Part shown: positions 34,456-42,922 of the stretch, in pieces
Layout of the letters: each line of letters opens with the position of its first letter
How positions within the stretch are numbered: the first letter of the stretch is position 1
Assembly: GCF_000585215.1 (NCBI RefSeq)
Contig: NZ_AONC01000002.1
Location: forward strand, 1-64,000
From: Imhoffiella purpurea
Lineage (GTDB): Bacteria > Pseudomonadota > Gammaproteobacteria > Chromatiales > Chromatiaceae
Length of the DNA stretch: 64,000 nucleotides
Direction of reading: 5' to 3'
Translations under genes and position numbers: made by a program
Notes under the pieces: generated by a model
What the model was told of the DNA's origin: nothing
Seen by the model: the letters and a program-made list of their open reading frames with translations, nothing else
Database searches by the model: none

Positions 34456-35877
34456 ATGACCCCCTCGACCCATTACGACGTCCTCATCGTCGGTGCCGGC
34501 GTCACCGGCACGGCCCTGCTCTACGAACTGGCGAAATTCACGGATCTCAACCGCCTGTGCCTGGTCGAGAAATACGACAGCGTCGCCAAGGTCAACTCCC
34601 ACGCCCACAGCAACAGCCAGACCATCCACTGTGGCGATATCGAGACCAACTACACCCTGGAGAAGGCCCGCTCGGTCAAGCGCACCGCCTTCATGGTGGT
34701 CAACTACGCCACCAAGCTCCCGGAACCCGAGCGCGACCAGATCGTCTTCAAGATGCCCAAGATGGTGCTCGGCGTGGGAGAAAGGGAATGCGCGGGCATC
34801 CGCAAACGCTATGAGTCGTTCAAGGGACTGTTCCCGCGCATGCAGCTGCTGGAGCGCGAGCAGATCGCCGAGATCGAGCCCAACGTGGCCCTGGTCGACG
34901 GCAAATGGCGCGATGAGGAGATCGTCGCGACCGGAACCCCGGACGACTATTGCGCGGTCGACTTCCAGGCGCTGGCGCAGTCCTTTTCGGACGCCTGCGT
35001 CCAGATGGACCGCACGACCAGCAAACAGATCAGCCAGCTCTTCTCGACCAAGGTGGACTGGATCCGCAAAGAGGGGGATCTCTATCGGCTCTCGACCAAT
35101 CGCGGACTGCTCCAGGCCCGCGCGGTGGTCGTCTGCGCTGGCGGACACTCGCTGCTGATGGCGCAGGAGATGGGTCTGGGTCTGAACTATTCCTGCCTGC
35201 CGGTCGCCGGATCCTTCTATTTCGCCCCCGAGGCGCTGAACGGCAAGGTCTACACGGTGCAGAATCCGAATCTGCCCTTCGCCGCCGTGCACGGGGACCA
35301 CGACGTCAAGGAGCGCGGCAAGACCCGCTTCGGACCCACGGCGCTCATGCTGCCCATGCTCGAACGCTACGACCGCACATCGATCGCCGAATTCTTCAAG
35401 GTGCTGCGTTTCGACCGGCGGGTGGCGGCCGTGCTCTGGGACCAGATCCGGGTACCGGACATCCGCAACTACATCCTGCGCAACTTCCTCTACGAGGTGC
35501 CGCGGCTCAACCGCCATCTGTTCGCCAAGGAGATCCGCAAGATCGTGCCATCGATCTCGGTCGAGGACATCAGCTATGCCGAGGGATTCGGAGGCATCCG
35601 ACCCCAGCTGATCGACAAGGAGGCCAAGAAACTGCGGATGGGCGAGGCCAAGATCACGGACGGGTCCGGGATCATCTTCAACATGACACCATCGCCCGGC
35701 GGAACCAGCTGTCTCGGCAGCGGCGAAACGGACATGCGCTCCATTGCCCGCTATCTGGGCGCACGCATCGACGAGCATGCCTTCGAGCGCGAGATGCTCA
35801 TGGGACACGAGGACACCCGTACCCCTGGCATGGATACGCCAGAAACCGACCGCGGACCGCTGGCCACGGCGGTCTGA
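34456..35877 (+). CDS. mqo: FAD-dependent malate:quinone oxidoreductase-like protein
   Basis: 473 residues from the ATG at 34456, with GGAGGAG upstream. The N-terminal Rossmann signature DVLIVGAGVTGTALLYELAK binds FAD; SHAHSNSQTIHCGDIETNY and AVVVCAGGHSLLMAQEMGLG follow, and the C-terminal GSGIIFNMTPSPGGTSCLGSGETDM closes the flavin site. It resembles the Mqo family, which oxidises malate to oxaloacetate and passes electrons to quinone at the inner membrane face; a related lineage of 2-hydroxyacid oxidases cannot be excluded. The window also encodes a soluble Mdh and a malic enzyme, so malate has several exits. The 252-base upstream gap shows no clear sigma-70 pair. Confidence 0.75.
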   Translation: MTPSTHYDVLIVGAGVTGTALLYELAKFTDLNRLCLVEKYDSVAKVNSHAHSNSQTIHCGDIETNYTLEKARSVKRTAFMVVNYATKLPEPERDQIVFKMPKMVLGVGERECAGIRKRYESFKGLFPRMQLLEREQIAEIEPNVALVDGKWRDEEIVATGTPDDYCAVDFQALAQSFSDACVQMDRTTSKQISQLFSTKVDWIRKEGDLYRLSTNRGLLQARAVVVCAGGHSLLMAQEMGLGLNYSCLPVAGSFYFAPEALNGKVYTVQNPNLPFAAVHGDHDVKERGKTRFGPTALMLPMLERYDRTSIAEFFKVLRFDRRVAAVLWDQIRVPDIRNYILRNFLYEVPRLNRHLFAKEIRKIVPSISVEDISYAEGFGGIRPQLIDKEAKKLRMGEAKITDGSGIIFNMTPSPGGTSCLGSGETDMRSIARYLGARIDEHAFEREMLMGHEDTRTPGMDTPETDRGPLATAV

Positions 35878-35884
35878 AGAATCT

Positions 35885-36007
35885 GAACCGCAAAGGACGC
35901 AAAGATAATCTGGAGATTGCCTGGAGCGGATCCTTCACCATTCGGGTGAAGGAAATTCCAGGTGCAATCTTCTAAAATCCTTCGCGCTCTTCGCGCCTTC
36001 GCGGTTC
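35885..36007. repeat. Long imperfect palindrome (MITE/REP-like hairpin element)
   Basis: The outer ends GAACCGCAAAGG (35885-35896) and CCTTCGCGGTTC (35996-36007) are inverted with one mismatch. Internal pairs include AGATTGCCTGGA with TCCAGGTGCAATCT and, at the centre, CCTTCACC (35932-35939) with GGTGAAGG (35945-35952). The whole 123-base segment can fold into one hairpin, like small dispersed elements with an AACCGCAAAG-type end known in many Gammaproteobacteria. It separates the convergent genes mqo and hemE and may end both transcripts. Confidence 0.7.
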
Positions 36008-36028
36008 GATTTCTGACCCCGCCAGTGA

Positions 36029-37093
36029 TCAGGCGTGGTAAGGACGACTCAGCTCGTGGACGGCGGCGACCATCGCGGCCGGAATCTCGGGATCAACGTC
36101 CGGCGTGATCCCATGCCCCAGGTTGAACACATGGCCGGAGCCGTGTCCGTAGCTCGCCAGGACGTTCGCCACTTCCTCACGCACGCGATCCGCAGAGGCG
36201 TACAGCGTGCAGGGATCCATGTTACCCTGCAGCGCAACGCGATCCTCGACCATGCGCCGTGCATCGGCCAGATCGGTCGTCCAGTCGACGCCCAGTGCGT
36301 CGCAGCCTGTCTTGGCCATATCCCCCAGCCACTGACCCCCGTTCTTGGTGAATAGGATCACCGGAATCTTGCGGCCCTCGGCCTCGCGGGTCAGACCCTC
36401 GACGATCCGCTGCATGTAGGCCAGCGAGAAGGCGCGATAGTGCGCCGGGGCCAGGGCCCCGCCCCAGGTGTCGAAAATCATGGCGGCCTGGGCGCCACGG
36501 GCGATCTGGGCGTTGAGATAGGCGGTGACCGCGTCGGAGGTCTTGGCCAGCAGGGCATGCAGCAGATCCGGACGGTCGAACATCATGCCCTTGATCTTGG
36601 AGAAATTCTTGGAGCCGCCTCCCTCGACCATATAGGTCGCCAGCGTCCAGGGACTACCCGAGAAACCGATCAGCGGAACCCGGCCCTTCAGCTCGCGACG
36701 GATGGTCGAGACCGCATCCATGACGTACTTCAGCTCACCTTCCGGATCCGGCACCGGGAGTCTCTCCACGTCCGCCTCGGTACGTACGGGACGCTCGAAG
36801 TGCGGGCCCTCGCCTTCCGAGAAGTAGAGACCCAGACCCATGGCATCGGGCACCGTCAGGATATCCGAGAAGAGGATGGCTGCATCCAGGGGATAGCGAT
36901 CGAGCGGCTGCAAGGTGACCTCGCAGGCGAGCTCGGGGTTCCTGCACAGATCCATGAAGCTTCCGGCCTTGGCACGGGTCGCGCGGTACTCGGGAAGATA
37001 GCGTCCGGCCTGGCGCATCATCCAAACCGGCGTGTAATCAACAGGTTCGCGCAGGAGTGCGCGGAGAAAGGTGTCGTTGGTCAGTTGGGTCAT
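36029..37093 (-). CDS. hemE: Uroporphyrinogen decarboxylase HemE
   Basis: 354 residues from [17 protein letters not shown] at 37093. Family signatures are [18 protein letters not shown] near the N-terminus, [20 protein letters not shown] with the catalytic Asp, [20 protein letters not shown] and [17 protein letters not shown]. It decarboxylates uroporphyrinogen III to coproporphyrinogen III for heme (and bacteriochlorophyll precursors). It lies next to an AT-rich, DnaA-box-containing gap, which recalls the hemE-adjacent origin of Caulobacter. Confidence 0.96.
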   Translation of the reverse strand: MTQLTNDTFLRALLREPVDYTPVWMMRQAGRYLPEYRATRAKAGSFMDLCRNPELACEVTLQPLDRYPLDAAILFSDILTVPDAMGLGLYFSEGEGPHFERPVRTEADVERLPVPDPEGELKYVMDAVSTIRRELKGRVPLIGFSGSPWTLATYMVEGGGSKNFSKIKGMMFDRPDLLHALLAKTSDAVTAYLNAQIARGAQAAMIFDTWGGALAPAHYRAFSLAYMQRIVEGLTREAEGRKIPVILFTKNGGQWLGDMAKTGCDALGVDWTTDLADARRMVEDRVALQGNMDPCTLYASADRVREEVANVLASYGHGSGHVFNLGHGITPDVDPEIPAAMVAAVHELSRPYHA

Positions 37094-37221
37094 GAAGCAG
37101 TGCCCGAGAAGTGTTTGGTGATAAGACCTGATTGGTCGAGCCAGGCATTCTACTACGGGCCAGCGGCTTGAGGCTCGCCTTGGGCTCAAATGGACGAGTC
37201 GCGCCCGCATCCAAATCCCGC

Positions 37222-37440
37222 CAAAAAAATAATACCAATAAAATCAATATTTTATGATATTGAACAAGCTGTTCGCAACTCTGTATCCATAACTGTGGAT
37301 AGCTTGTGGGCTTTTTCGGCGGAGCATTTTAGACACGGCTTATCCACAAGCAGGCATACCTGCCTTATGTTTGCAACAACTTGTTCATAAAGGGTTTATA
37401 TACAAAATAAACTTATCCACAAGGCTTATTATTATTAATT
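37222..37440. other. Candidate replication origin: DnaA-box cluster in the hemE-uvrD gap
   Basis: The 458-base gap 37094-37551 has no gene, and its middle is far richer in A+T than the rest of the window. It contains two perfect DnaA boxes TTATCCACA at 37340-37348 and 37413-37421 (both plus strand) and one near-perfect box on the minus strand, TGTGGATAG at 37294-37302. A perfect IHF consensus lies at 37242-37254 (AATCAA, four bases, TTA). Directly 3' of the second full box is a short GC spacer (AGGC) and TTATTATTATTAATT, which resembles DnaA-trio repeats. AT-rich tracts at about 37222-37262 and 37388-37470 are candidate unwinding regions. Gene orientation turns almost uniformly plus to the right. 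The alternative is a DnaA/IHF control site for uvrD or hemE. No dnaA or dnaN gene is in the window. Confidence 0.5.
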
Positions 37441-37551
37441 TGAATGAACAATTTGATGTAAATATATCCGCGAGCCAAATCGTCCCCATGATCTGGCGGA
37501 AAGCTCAACCGGGGATTAGGGCTGGGGCCTCGAGATTGGTAGAATCCGCCG

Positions 37552-39729
37552 ATGGACGTGACCCCTCTTCTCGATTCACTCAACGAGCCCCAGCGTCAGG
37601 CAGTTTCAGCCGATTCGGGCAATCTTCTGGTTCTGGCCGGCGCCGGTTCGGGCAAGACCCGGGTTCTGGTTTACCGCATCGCCTGGCTGCTGCAGGTCGC
37701 GCAGGTGCCGCAATGGGGCATATTGGCCGTTACCTTCACCAATAAGGCGGCGCGCGAGATGCGCGGCCGGATCGAGGAGATGCTCGGTACCCCGGTCGGA
37801 GGCATGTGGGTGGGAACCTTCCATGGGCTGACGCATCGCTTTTTGCGCGCGCACTGGCAGGACGCCAAGTTGCCTCAGCACTTCCAGATCATGGACGCGG
37901 ACGACCAGTTTCGATCCATCAAGCGCACCCTCAAGGCGATGCAGCTCGATGAATCGCGCTGGCCGCCGCGTCAGGTCCAGGGGTTCATCAACAAGCAGAA
38001 GGACGAGGGTCTGCGGCCCTCTCACCTGGATCCGGCCGGCGATTTCTACATGGAGAAGATGGTCGAGGTCTATCGCGAATACGAAAGCGCGCGCATCCAG
38101 GCCGGACTGCTGGATTTCGCGGATCTGCTGCTGAGTTCGCTCGAGCTGCTGCGCGAGCGTCCGGACATCCTGCATCACTACCAGCAGCGTTTCCGTCACA
38201 TCCTGGTCGACGAGTTCCAGGACACCAACGCCATCCAGTACGCCTGGCTGCGACTGCTCTCCGGCAACAACGACAACCTGTTCGCGGTCGGCGACGACGA
38301 TCAGTCCATCTACGGCTGGCGCGGCGCGCGGGTGGAGAACATCCAGTCCTTCCAGCAGGATTATCCCAACACCCGGACGGTGCGTCTGGAGCAGAACTAT
38401 CGCTCGACCGGAAACATTCTGGCGGCCGCCAATGCGCTGATCGCCAACAACCCGACCCGTCTCGGCAAGAATCTCTGGACCGACGACTCTGACGGCGAGC
38501 CGATCCGCCGCTACACCGCCTTCAACGAGGTCGAGGAGTCCCGCTTCGTCGTCGAACGGATCCGAGGCTTCGTCCAGAACGAAGGCTATCGGCGGGACGA
38601 ATGCGCCATTCTCTATCGCACCACGGCCCAGTCGCGACTCTTCGAGGAGTCCCTGATGCAGGCGGGCATTCCCTATCGGGTCTATGGTGGACTGCGTTTC
38701 TTCGAGCGCGCCGAGATCCGAGACGCCCTGGCCTATCTGAGACTGGTTTCGAACCCGGACGACGACGCGGCCTTCGAGCGCGTGGTCAACACCCCGACCC
38801 GGGGAATCGGAGAACGGACGCTGGAGATGGTGCGTCAGCAGTCTCGCGAGTCCAGGGTCTCGCTATGGCGCGCGGCCGAGGACCTGATCCGAACCAGCGC
38901 TCTGGGTCCACGTGCGAGCGGTGCCGTGCGCAGATTCCTCGATCTGATCCTGGAACAGCGTCGGATCGACGCCGAACTGGACCTGGCGGAGACCGTCAAT
39001 CGTCTGATCCAGGCGACCGGACTTCCGGATTTCTATCTCAAGAGCAAGGACGGAAAGGGCCAGGACCGTATCGAGAACCTGGAGCAGCTGGTCGATACGG
39101 TGGCCCGTTTCGAACAGGATCTGGATCCGGAGGAAGGCGACATCCTGGGCGCCTTCCTCGCCCATGCGGCCCTGGAGGCGGGCGAGACCCAGGCCGACGC
39201 TTACGAGGACAGCGTTCAGCTGATGACGCTGCACAGCGCCAAGGGTCTGGAATTCCCGATCGTCTTCCTGGTCGGCCTGGAGGAGGGTCTCTTCCCGCAC
39301 AGCCTCTCGGCCGAGGACCCGGAGCGGCTCGAAGAGGAGCGGCGACTCTGCTACGTGGGCATGACGCGCGCCATGCAGCAGCTGTTCGTCACCCATGCCG
39401 AGAATCGACGTCTCTACGGACGCGAGGACTACCCTGCCCCTTCGCGCTTTCTGAGAGAGCTGCCGCCCGATCTGGTCGAGGAGGTCCGCGCCGCCGGCGT
39501 CGCCCGGCGCCATCCGGCCCCTGCAGCCAAGATGGCCGGTAAGGCCGGAGCGGCCGCGGCCGGGGGCTATCAGCTGGGCCAGCACGTCCGCCATCCCAAG
39601 TTCGGCGAGGGCGTGGTGCTCAGCAGCGAGGGCAGCGGGACCAATGCCCGGATCCAGGTCAATTTCCGCGAGGTGGGCGCCAAGTGGCTGGTGCTCGCCT
39701 ATGCCAGACTGGAACCGGCCGGTTCGTGA
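37552..39729 (+). CDS. uvrD: DNA helicase II UvrD
   Basis: 725 residues, ATG at 37552. SF1A helicase motifs in order: Walker A VLAGAGSGKTRVL (about 27), AVTFTNKAAREMRGRI (Ia), VDEFQDTN (II), DDQSIYGWRGA (III), LEQNYRST (IV), TLHSAKGLEFPIVFLVGLEEGLFPH (V) and LCYVGMTRA (VI). The C-terminal HVRHPKFGEGVVLSSEGSG segment is the UvrD/PcrA Tudor-like tail, which supports UvrD rather than Rep. It acts in mismatch repair and nucleotide excision repair. It is the first plus-strand gene after the origin-like gap. Confidence 0.95.
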   Translation: MDVTPLLDSLNEPQRQAVSADSGNLLVLAGAGSGKTRVLVYRIAWLLQVAQVPQWGILAVTFTNKAAREMRGRIEEMLGTPVGGMWVGTFHGLTHRFLRAHWQDAKLPQHFQIMDADDQFRSIKRTLKAMQLDESRWPPRQVQGFINKQKDEGLRPSHLDPAGDFYMEKMVEVYREYESARIQAGLLDFADLLLSSLELLRERPDILHHYQQRFRHILVDEFQDTNAIQYAWLRLLSGNNDNLFAVGDDDQSIYGWRGARVENIQSFQQDYPNTRTVRLEQNYRSTGNILAAANALIANNPTRLGKNLWTDDSDGEPIRRYTAFNEVEESRFVVERIRGFVQNEGYRRDECAILYRTTAQSRLFEESLMQAGIPYRVYGGLRFFERAEIRDALAYLRLVSNPDDDAAFERVVNTPTRGIGERTLEMVRQQSRESRVSLWRAAEDLIRTSALGPRASGAVRRFLDLILEQRRIDAELDLAETVNRLIQATGLPDFYLKSKDGKGQDRIENLEQLVDTVARFEQDLDPEEGDILGAFLAHAALEAGETQADAYEDSVQLMTLHSAKGLEFPIVFLVGLEEGLFPHSLSAEDPERLEEERRLCYVGMTRAMQQLFVTHAENRRLYGREDYPAPSRFLRELPPDLVEEVRAAGVARRHPAPAAKMAGKAGAAAAGGYQLGQHVRHPKFGEGVVLSSEGSGTNARIQVNFREVGAKWLVLAYARLEPAGS

Positions 39730-39785
39730 CGACTGGATTCGGTCACACTGGGGCGGCCATGCGATCCGCCCTACAATTGCACGGA

Positions 39786-39821
39786 GATCGCGGGGCGGCC
39801 CGGTCGGCGGGCCGCGCGATC
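39786..39821 (+). terminator. Strong hairpin after uvrD
   Basis: Arms GATCGC plus GCGGCCCG (39786-39802, with a small bulge) and CGGGCCGC plus GCGATC (39808-39821), loop GTCGG. No T run follows, so it may be an mRNA-stability hairpin rather than an intrinsic terminator. Confidence 0.4.
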
Positions 39822-39864
39822 GACGATTCATCACCATCAACAACCCTGCGACGTTCGGCTCATC

Positions 39865-41079
39865 ATGTCCAACCCTGAAAGCTTCGAAGACCTACTGAAA
39901 GAATTCGACCAAACCCACCCAGGCACCCAGCAAGCCGAACCGGCCGCGGGCCACAAGGTGCGCGGCTCGCTGATTGCGATCGGCGAGGACTATGCATTCG
40001 TCGATCTGGGTGCCAAGTCCGAGGGTCGGATCGACATCTCGGAGCTCAAGGACGACGAGGGCCAGCTCAAGTACGGGGTCGGCGACGAGATCGAAACCCT
40101 GGTGACCGGCAAGGACGAGGAGAGCGGCATGCTGCTGCTGGGCAACCAGCAGGGTCACAAATACCACGGCATCCAGGAGGTCGAGCAGGCATTCCGTCAG
40201 GGCATGCCGGTTCAGGGCCATGTGACCGGTGCGATCAAGGGCGGACTCGAGGTCCAGATCGCCGGGGTACGGGCCTTCTGTCCGGCCTCTCAGGCGGATC
40301 TGCGCTTCATCGAGGATCTCGCCGAGTTCGTCGGTCAGAAGCTCGATTTCAAGGTCACCAAGTTCGAGGGCGGTCGAAGGCCCAATCTGGTGGTCTCGCG
40401 CCGCGTCCTGCTGGAGGAGCAGCAGCGCATCCAGGCCGAGCAGACGCGGGCCGAGCTCAAGGAAGGTGCGGTCATGACCGGCGTGGTCACCTCGCTCAAG
40501 GACTATGGCGCCTTCGTGGATCTCGGCGGACTGGAAGGCATGATCCATATCAGCGAGCTGGCCTTCGGCCATATCAGGCATCCCAAGGAGATGCTCCAGG
40601 TCGGACAGACGGTCGAGGTGAGCGTGCTGCGGATCGAGCCGGCGACCGACGCCAAGAAGCGCGAGAAGATCGCGCTCTCCATCCGCGCCCTGAGCCGCGA
40701 TCCCTGGCTCGACGCGGTGGAATCCTTCCCCGTCGGGACCAAGGTCAAGGGTAAGGTGTCGCGTCTGCAGACCTTCGGCGCCTTCGTCGAGCTGGCGCCT
40801 GGGATCGACGGGCTGGTGCACATCAGCGAGCTGGGTGCCGGACGCCGGATCAATCATCCGAGCGAGGTGGTCAATCCCGGGGACGAGGTCATGGCCACCG
40901 TGCTCGGCGTCGATCTGGAGCGGCATCGGATCAGTCTGAGCCTCGACGAGAATCGCCAGGTCGATGAGATCTCCGAGACGCCCGCTCCGGCCGCGCGCAA
41001 GGGCAAGGAGCCCGCGCCCGAGAAGAGCCTCGGCAGCTTCGGCGAATTGCTGAAGGAAAGCATGCAGAAGCAGCGTTGA
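39865..41079 (+). CDS. S1 RNA-binding domain protein with four S1 repeats
   Basis: 404 residues. Four OB-fold S1 repeats can be seen, at about 28-95 (GSLIAIGEDYAFVDLGAKSEGRIDISEL), 110-170 (GHVTGAIKGGLEVQIAGVRAFCPASQ), 205-270 (GVVTSLKDYGAFVDLGGLEGMIHISEL) and 295-360 (GKVSRLQTFGAFVELAPGIDGLVHISEL). It is shorter than the six-repeat ribosomal protein S1, so it is an S1-like RNA-binding factor. Charged, Ala-rich tail. Overlaps hemW by four bases, so the two may be co-translated. The specific role is unknown. Confidence 0.85.
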   Translation: MSNPESFEDLLKEFDQTHPGTQQAEPAAGHKVRGSLIAIGEDYAFVDLGAKSEGRIDISELKDDEGQLKYGVGDEIETLVTGKDEESGMLLLGNQQGHKYHGIQEVEQAFRQGMPVQGHVTGAIKGGLEVQIAGVRAFCPASQADLRFIEDLAEFVGQKLDFKVTKFEGGRRPNLVVSRRVLLEEQQRIQAEQTRAELKEGAVMTGVVTSLKDYGAFVDLGGLEGMIHISELAFGHIRHPKEMLQVGQTVEVSVLRIEPATDAKKREKIALSIRALSRDPWLDAVESFPVGTKVKGKVSRLQTFGAFVELAPGIDGLVHISELGAGRRINHPSEVVNPGDEVMATVLGVDLERHRISLSLDENRQVDEISETPAPAARKGKEPAPEKSLGSFGELLKESMQKQR

Positions 41080-42275
41080 GGCCCCGCCCCGCGGAAGACA
41101 TCCAGGGGCCGGACTGGCCACCGCTGACGCTCTATATCCATGTTCCCTGGTGTCTGCGCAAGTGTCCCTACTGCGATTTCAACTCGCATGCGGCCGGTCG
41201 GGGAGCGGATTTCGACCGCTATGTCGAGCGTCTGCTCGCGGATCTGGACCGAGAGATTCAGATGCTGTCCCATCCGCGCGCGCTCGCATCCGTCTTCATC
41301 GGCGGAGGGACGCCAAGCCTGCTGTCGGGCGGACAGATCCGACGCTTGCTGGACGGCATCCGCTCGCGAATGGAATTGGCTCAGGACGCGGAGATCACCC
41401 TGGAGGCGAATCCAGGTACCCTGGATGCCGGTCATTTCGCCGCCTACCGCGAGGCGGGCGTCGACCGGCTCTCCATCGGCGTCCAGAGCCTCTCGGCCGT
41501 TCATCTCCAACGGCTGGGACGCATCCACGATCCGCTTCAGGCCAGGCGCACCTTCGCGGTCGCGCGCGCGTCGGGATTCGACAACGTCAATCTGGACATG
41601 ATGTTCGCCCTGCCCGACCAGGGGCTCGCCGAGGCGGCGGCCGACCTGGATGCGCTGATCGATCTGGGGCCCGAGCACATCTCCTACTACCAGCTGACCC
41701 TGGAGCCGGATACGGCCTTCCAGGCCGATCCGCCGAACCTTCCAGATCCGGATCTCTCGGCCGACATGGCCGCTCAGGGGGTGGAACGTCTCGAGGCGGC
41801 CGGCTTCGCGCGATACGAGGTCTCGGCCTATGCGCGACCGGGGCGCCGATGCCGGCACAACCTCAACTACTGGCGGTTCGGCGACTATCTCGGGATCGGT
41901 GCCGGGGCACACGGCAAGATATCGTGCCCGAGACTGGGCCAATGGGGCTGGTCGATCGAGCGCCGGGAGAAGATTGCGGACCCTTGGTTCTATCTGAAGG
42001 CGGCGCCCGATGCGCTCGTCGCAGCCAGACGCTGCCTGACGGAGGCCGATTGCGTCTTCGAGTTCGCGCTCAATGCCTTTCGACTCACCCAGGGCTTTCG
42101 GCGCTCGCTGTTCGAAGAGCGCACTGGATTGGACTGGTCATGGATGCGTCGCGGCATCCATGAGGCGGTTTCGCACGGATTCCTGGATCTATCGGATGAC
42201 AGGATTCGCCCGACCGAACTGGGCCGTGTCTTCCTCGACGATCTGGTGAGCCTCTACGTGCCCGGGGATGGGTAG
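41076..42275 (+). CDS. hemW: Heme chaperone HemW (radical SAM)
   Basis: 399 residues from a TTG at 41076 that overlaps the upstream stop. The radical SAM cluster motif is CLRKCPYC (C-x3-C-x2-C), then FIGGGTPSLL and SIGVQSL. The C-terminal HemW domain follows. The family was long named oxygen-independent coproporphyrinogen oxidase, but HemW lacks that activity and carries heme to target proteins. The HemN-specific N-terminal extension is absent here, which supports HemW. TTG start chosen because the radical SAM motif begins soon after and no ATG lies upstream of it. Confidence 0.85.
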   Translation: MRPRPAEDIQGPDWPPLTLYIHVPWCLRKCPYCDFNSHAAGRGADFDRYVERLLADLDREIQMLSHPRALASVFIGGGTPSLLSGGQIRRLLDGIRSRMELAQDAEITLEANPGTLDAGHFAAYREAGVDRLSIGVQSLSAVHLQRLGRIHDPLQARRTFAVARASGFDNVNLDMMFALPDQGLAEAAADLDALIDLGPEHISYYQLTLEPDTAFQADPPNLPDPDLSADMAAQGVERLEAAGFARYEVSAYARPGRRCRHNLNYWRFGDYLGIGAGAHGKISCPRLGQWGWSIERREKIADPWFYLKAAPDALVAARRCLTEADCVFEFALNAFRLTQGFRRSLFEERTGLDWSWMRRGIHEAVSHGFLDLSDDRIRPTELGRVFLDDLVSLYVPGDG

Positions 42276-42346
42276 ATCTGCCTCCGGAATGGCTGGAGGC
42301 CGACAGCGCCCTACTGCCCATCTCGCACGAAAATGTCAATAGGGAG

Positions 42347-42375
42347 TTGCAGTCGAGTGCGTGCGATGGTAACTT
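42347..42375 (+). promoter_or_regulatory. Candidate sigma-70 promoter for rpmE
   Basis: TTGCAG (42347-42352), 17 bases, TAACTT (42370-42375), about 48 bases before the rpmE ATG. Good spacing and fair boxes. Confidence 0.45.
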
Positions 42376-42422
42376 CGCGCGTTTTCCAAGAATTCCACAG
42401 CCCGAGTGGCAAAAGGGTCATC

Positions 42423-42623
42423 ATGAAAGAAGGAATCCACCCCCAATACTCCGAGGTGAAGGTGGTCTGCAGCTGCGGTAACGAGTTCACGACCCGTTCC
42501 ACCAAAGGGGACGCGATGCACGTCGAGGTCTGCTCCGCGTGCCATCCCTTTTATACCGGCAAGCAGAAGGTTCTCGACACCGCCGGCCGCGTGGACAAGT
42601 TCCGCCGCAAGTACGCCCGCTGA
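42423..42623 (+). CDS. rpmE: 50S ribosomal protein L31 (zinc-binding type)
   Basis: 66 residues. [27 protein letters not shown] with the CSC pair and later CSAC, the zinc-binding C+ form of L31. It ends [18 protein letters not shown]. The start at 42423 has AGGG six bases upstream. Confidence 0.95.
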   Translation: MKEGIHPQYSEVKVVCSCGNEFTTRSTKGDAMHVEVCSACHPFYTGKQKVLDTAGRVDKFRRKYAR

Positions 42624-42656
42624 TTCGGCCGGCCAGGCCATACGGCGGCAGCTGTG

Positions 42657-42853
42657 GTGGTTCCGCCTCGATCGGAACCACACCCAGATCGGCCATCCTC
42701 CAATACGGATCGCGTATTGGACCCGTCCATCGGTGGAGCATCCATCGTTCGATCCGCCGAATCCGGCGATCGGATGGTAGGTGTCCACTGGTTTTTGCGC
42801 GCGCGAAAGACGGCGTCTCGCCTTCGGGCATTCCGTAGATCCGCTCAGCGGAT
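42657..42853 (+). other. Series of four hairpins upstream of maeB (candidate structured RNA)
   Basis: In the 299-base gap between rpmE and maeB, which holds no gene: hairpin 1 GTGGTTCCG/CGGAACCAC (42657-42681); hairpin 2 CCAATACG/CGTATTGG (42700-42720); hairpin 3 with outer CCATC/GATGG and inner GATC-GCCG/CGGCGATC (42742-42777); hairpin 4 ATCCGC/GCGGAT (42839-42853). Only hairpin 1 is well placed to end rpmE, and none has a T run. A leader RNA of maeB or a small RNA is possible. I do not recognise a known riboswitch. Confidence 0.4.
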
Positions 42854-42922
42854 GAGCCCTTCGTCCCCGCTCGGGATCCGATTGGCCGGCTACCGCCCGA
42901 GCATCATCATACGGAGATCACC

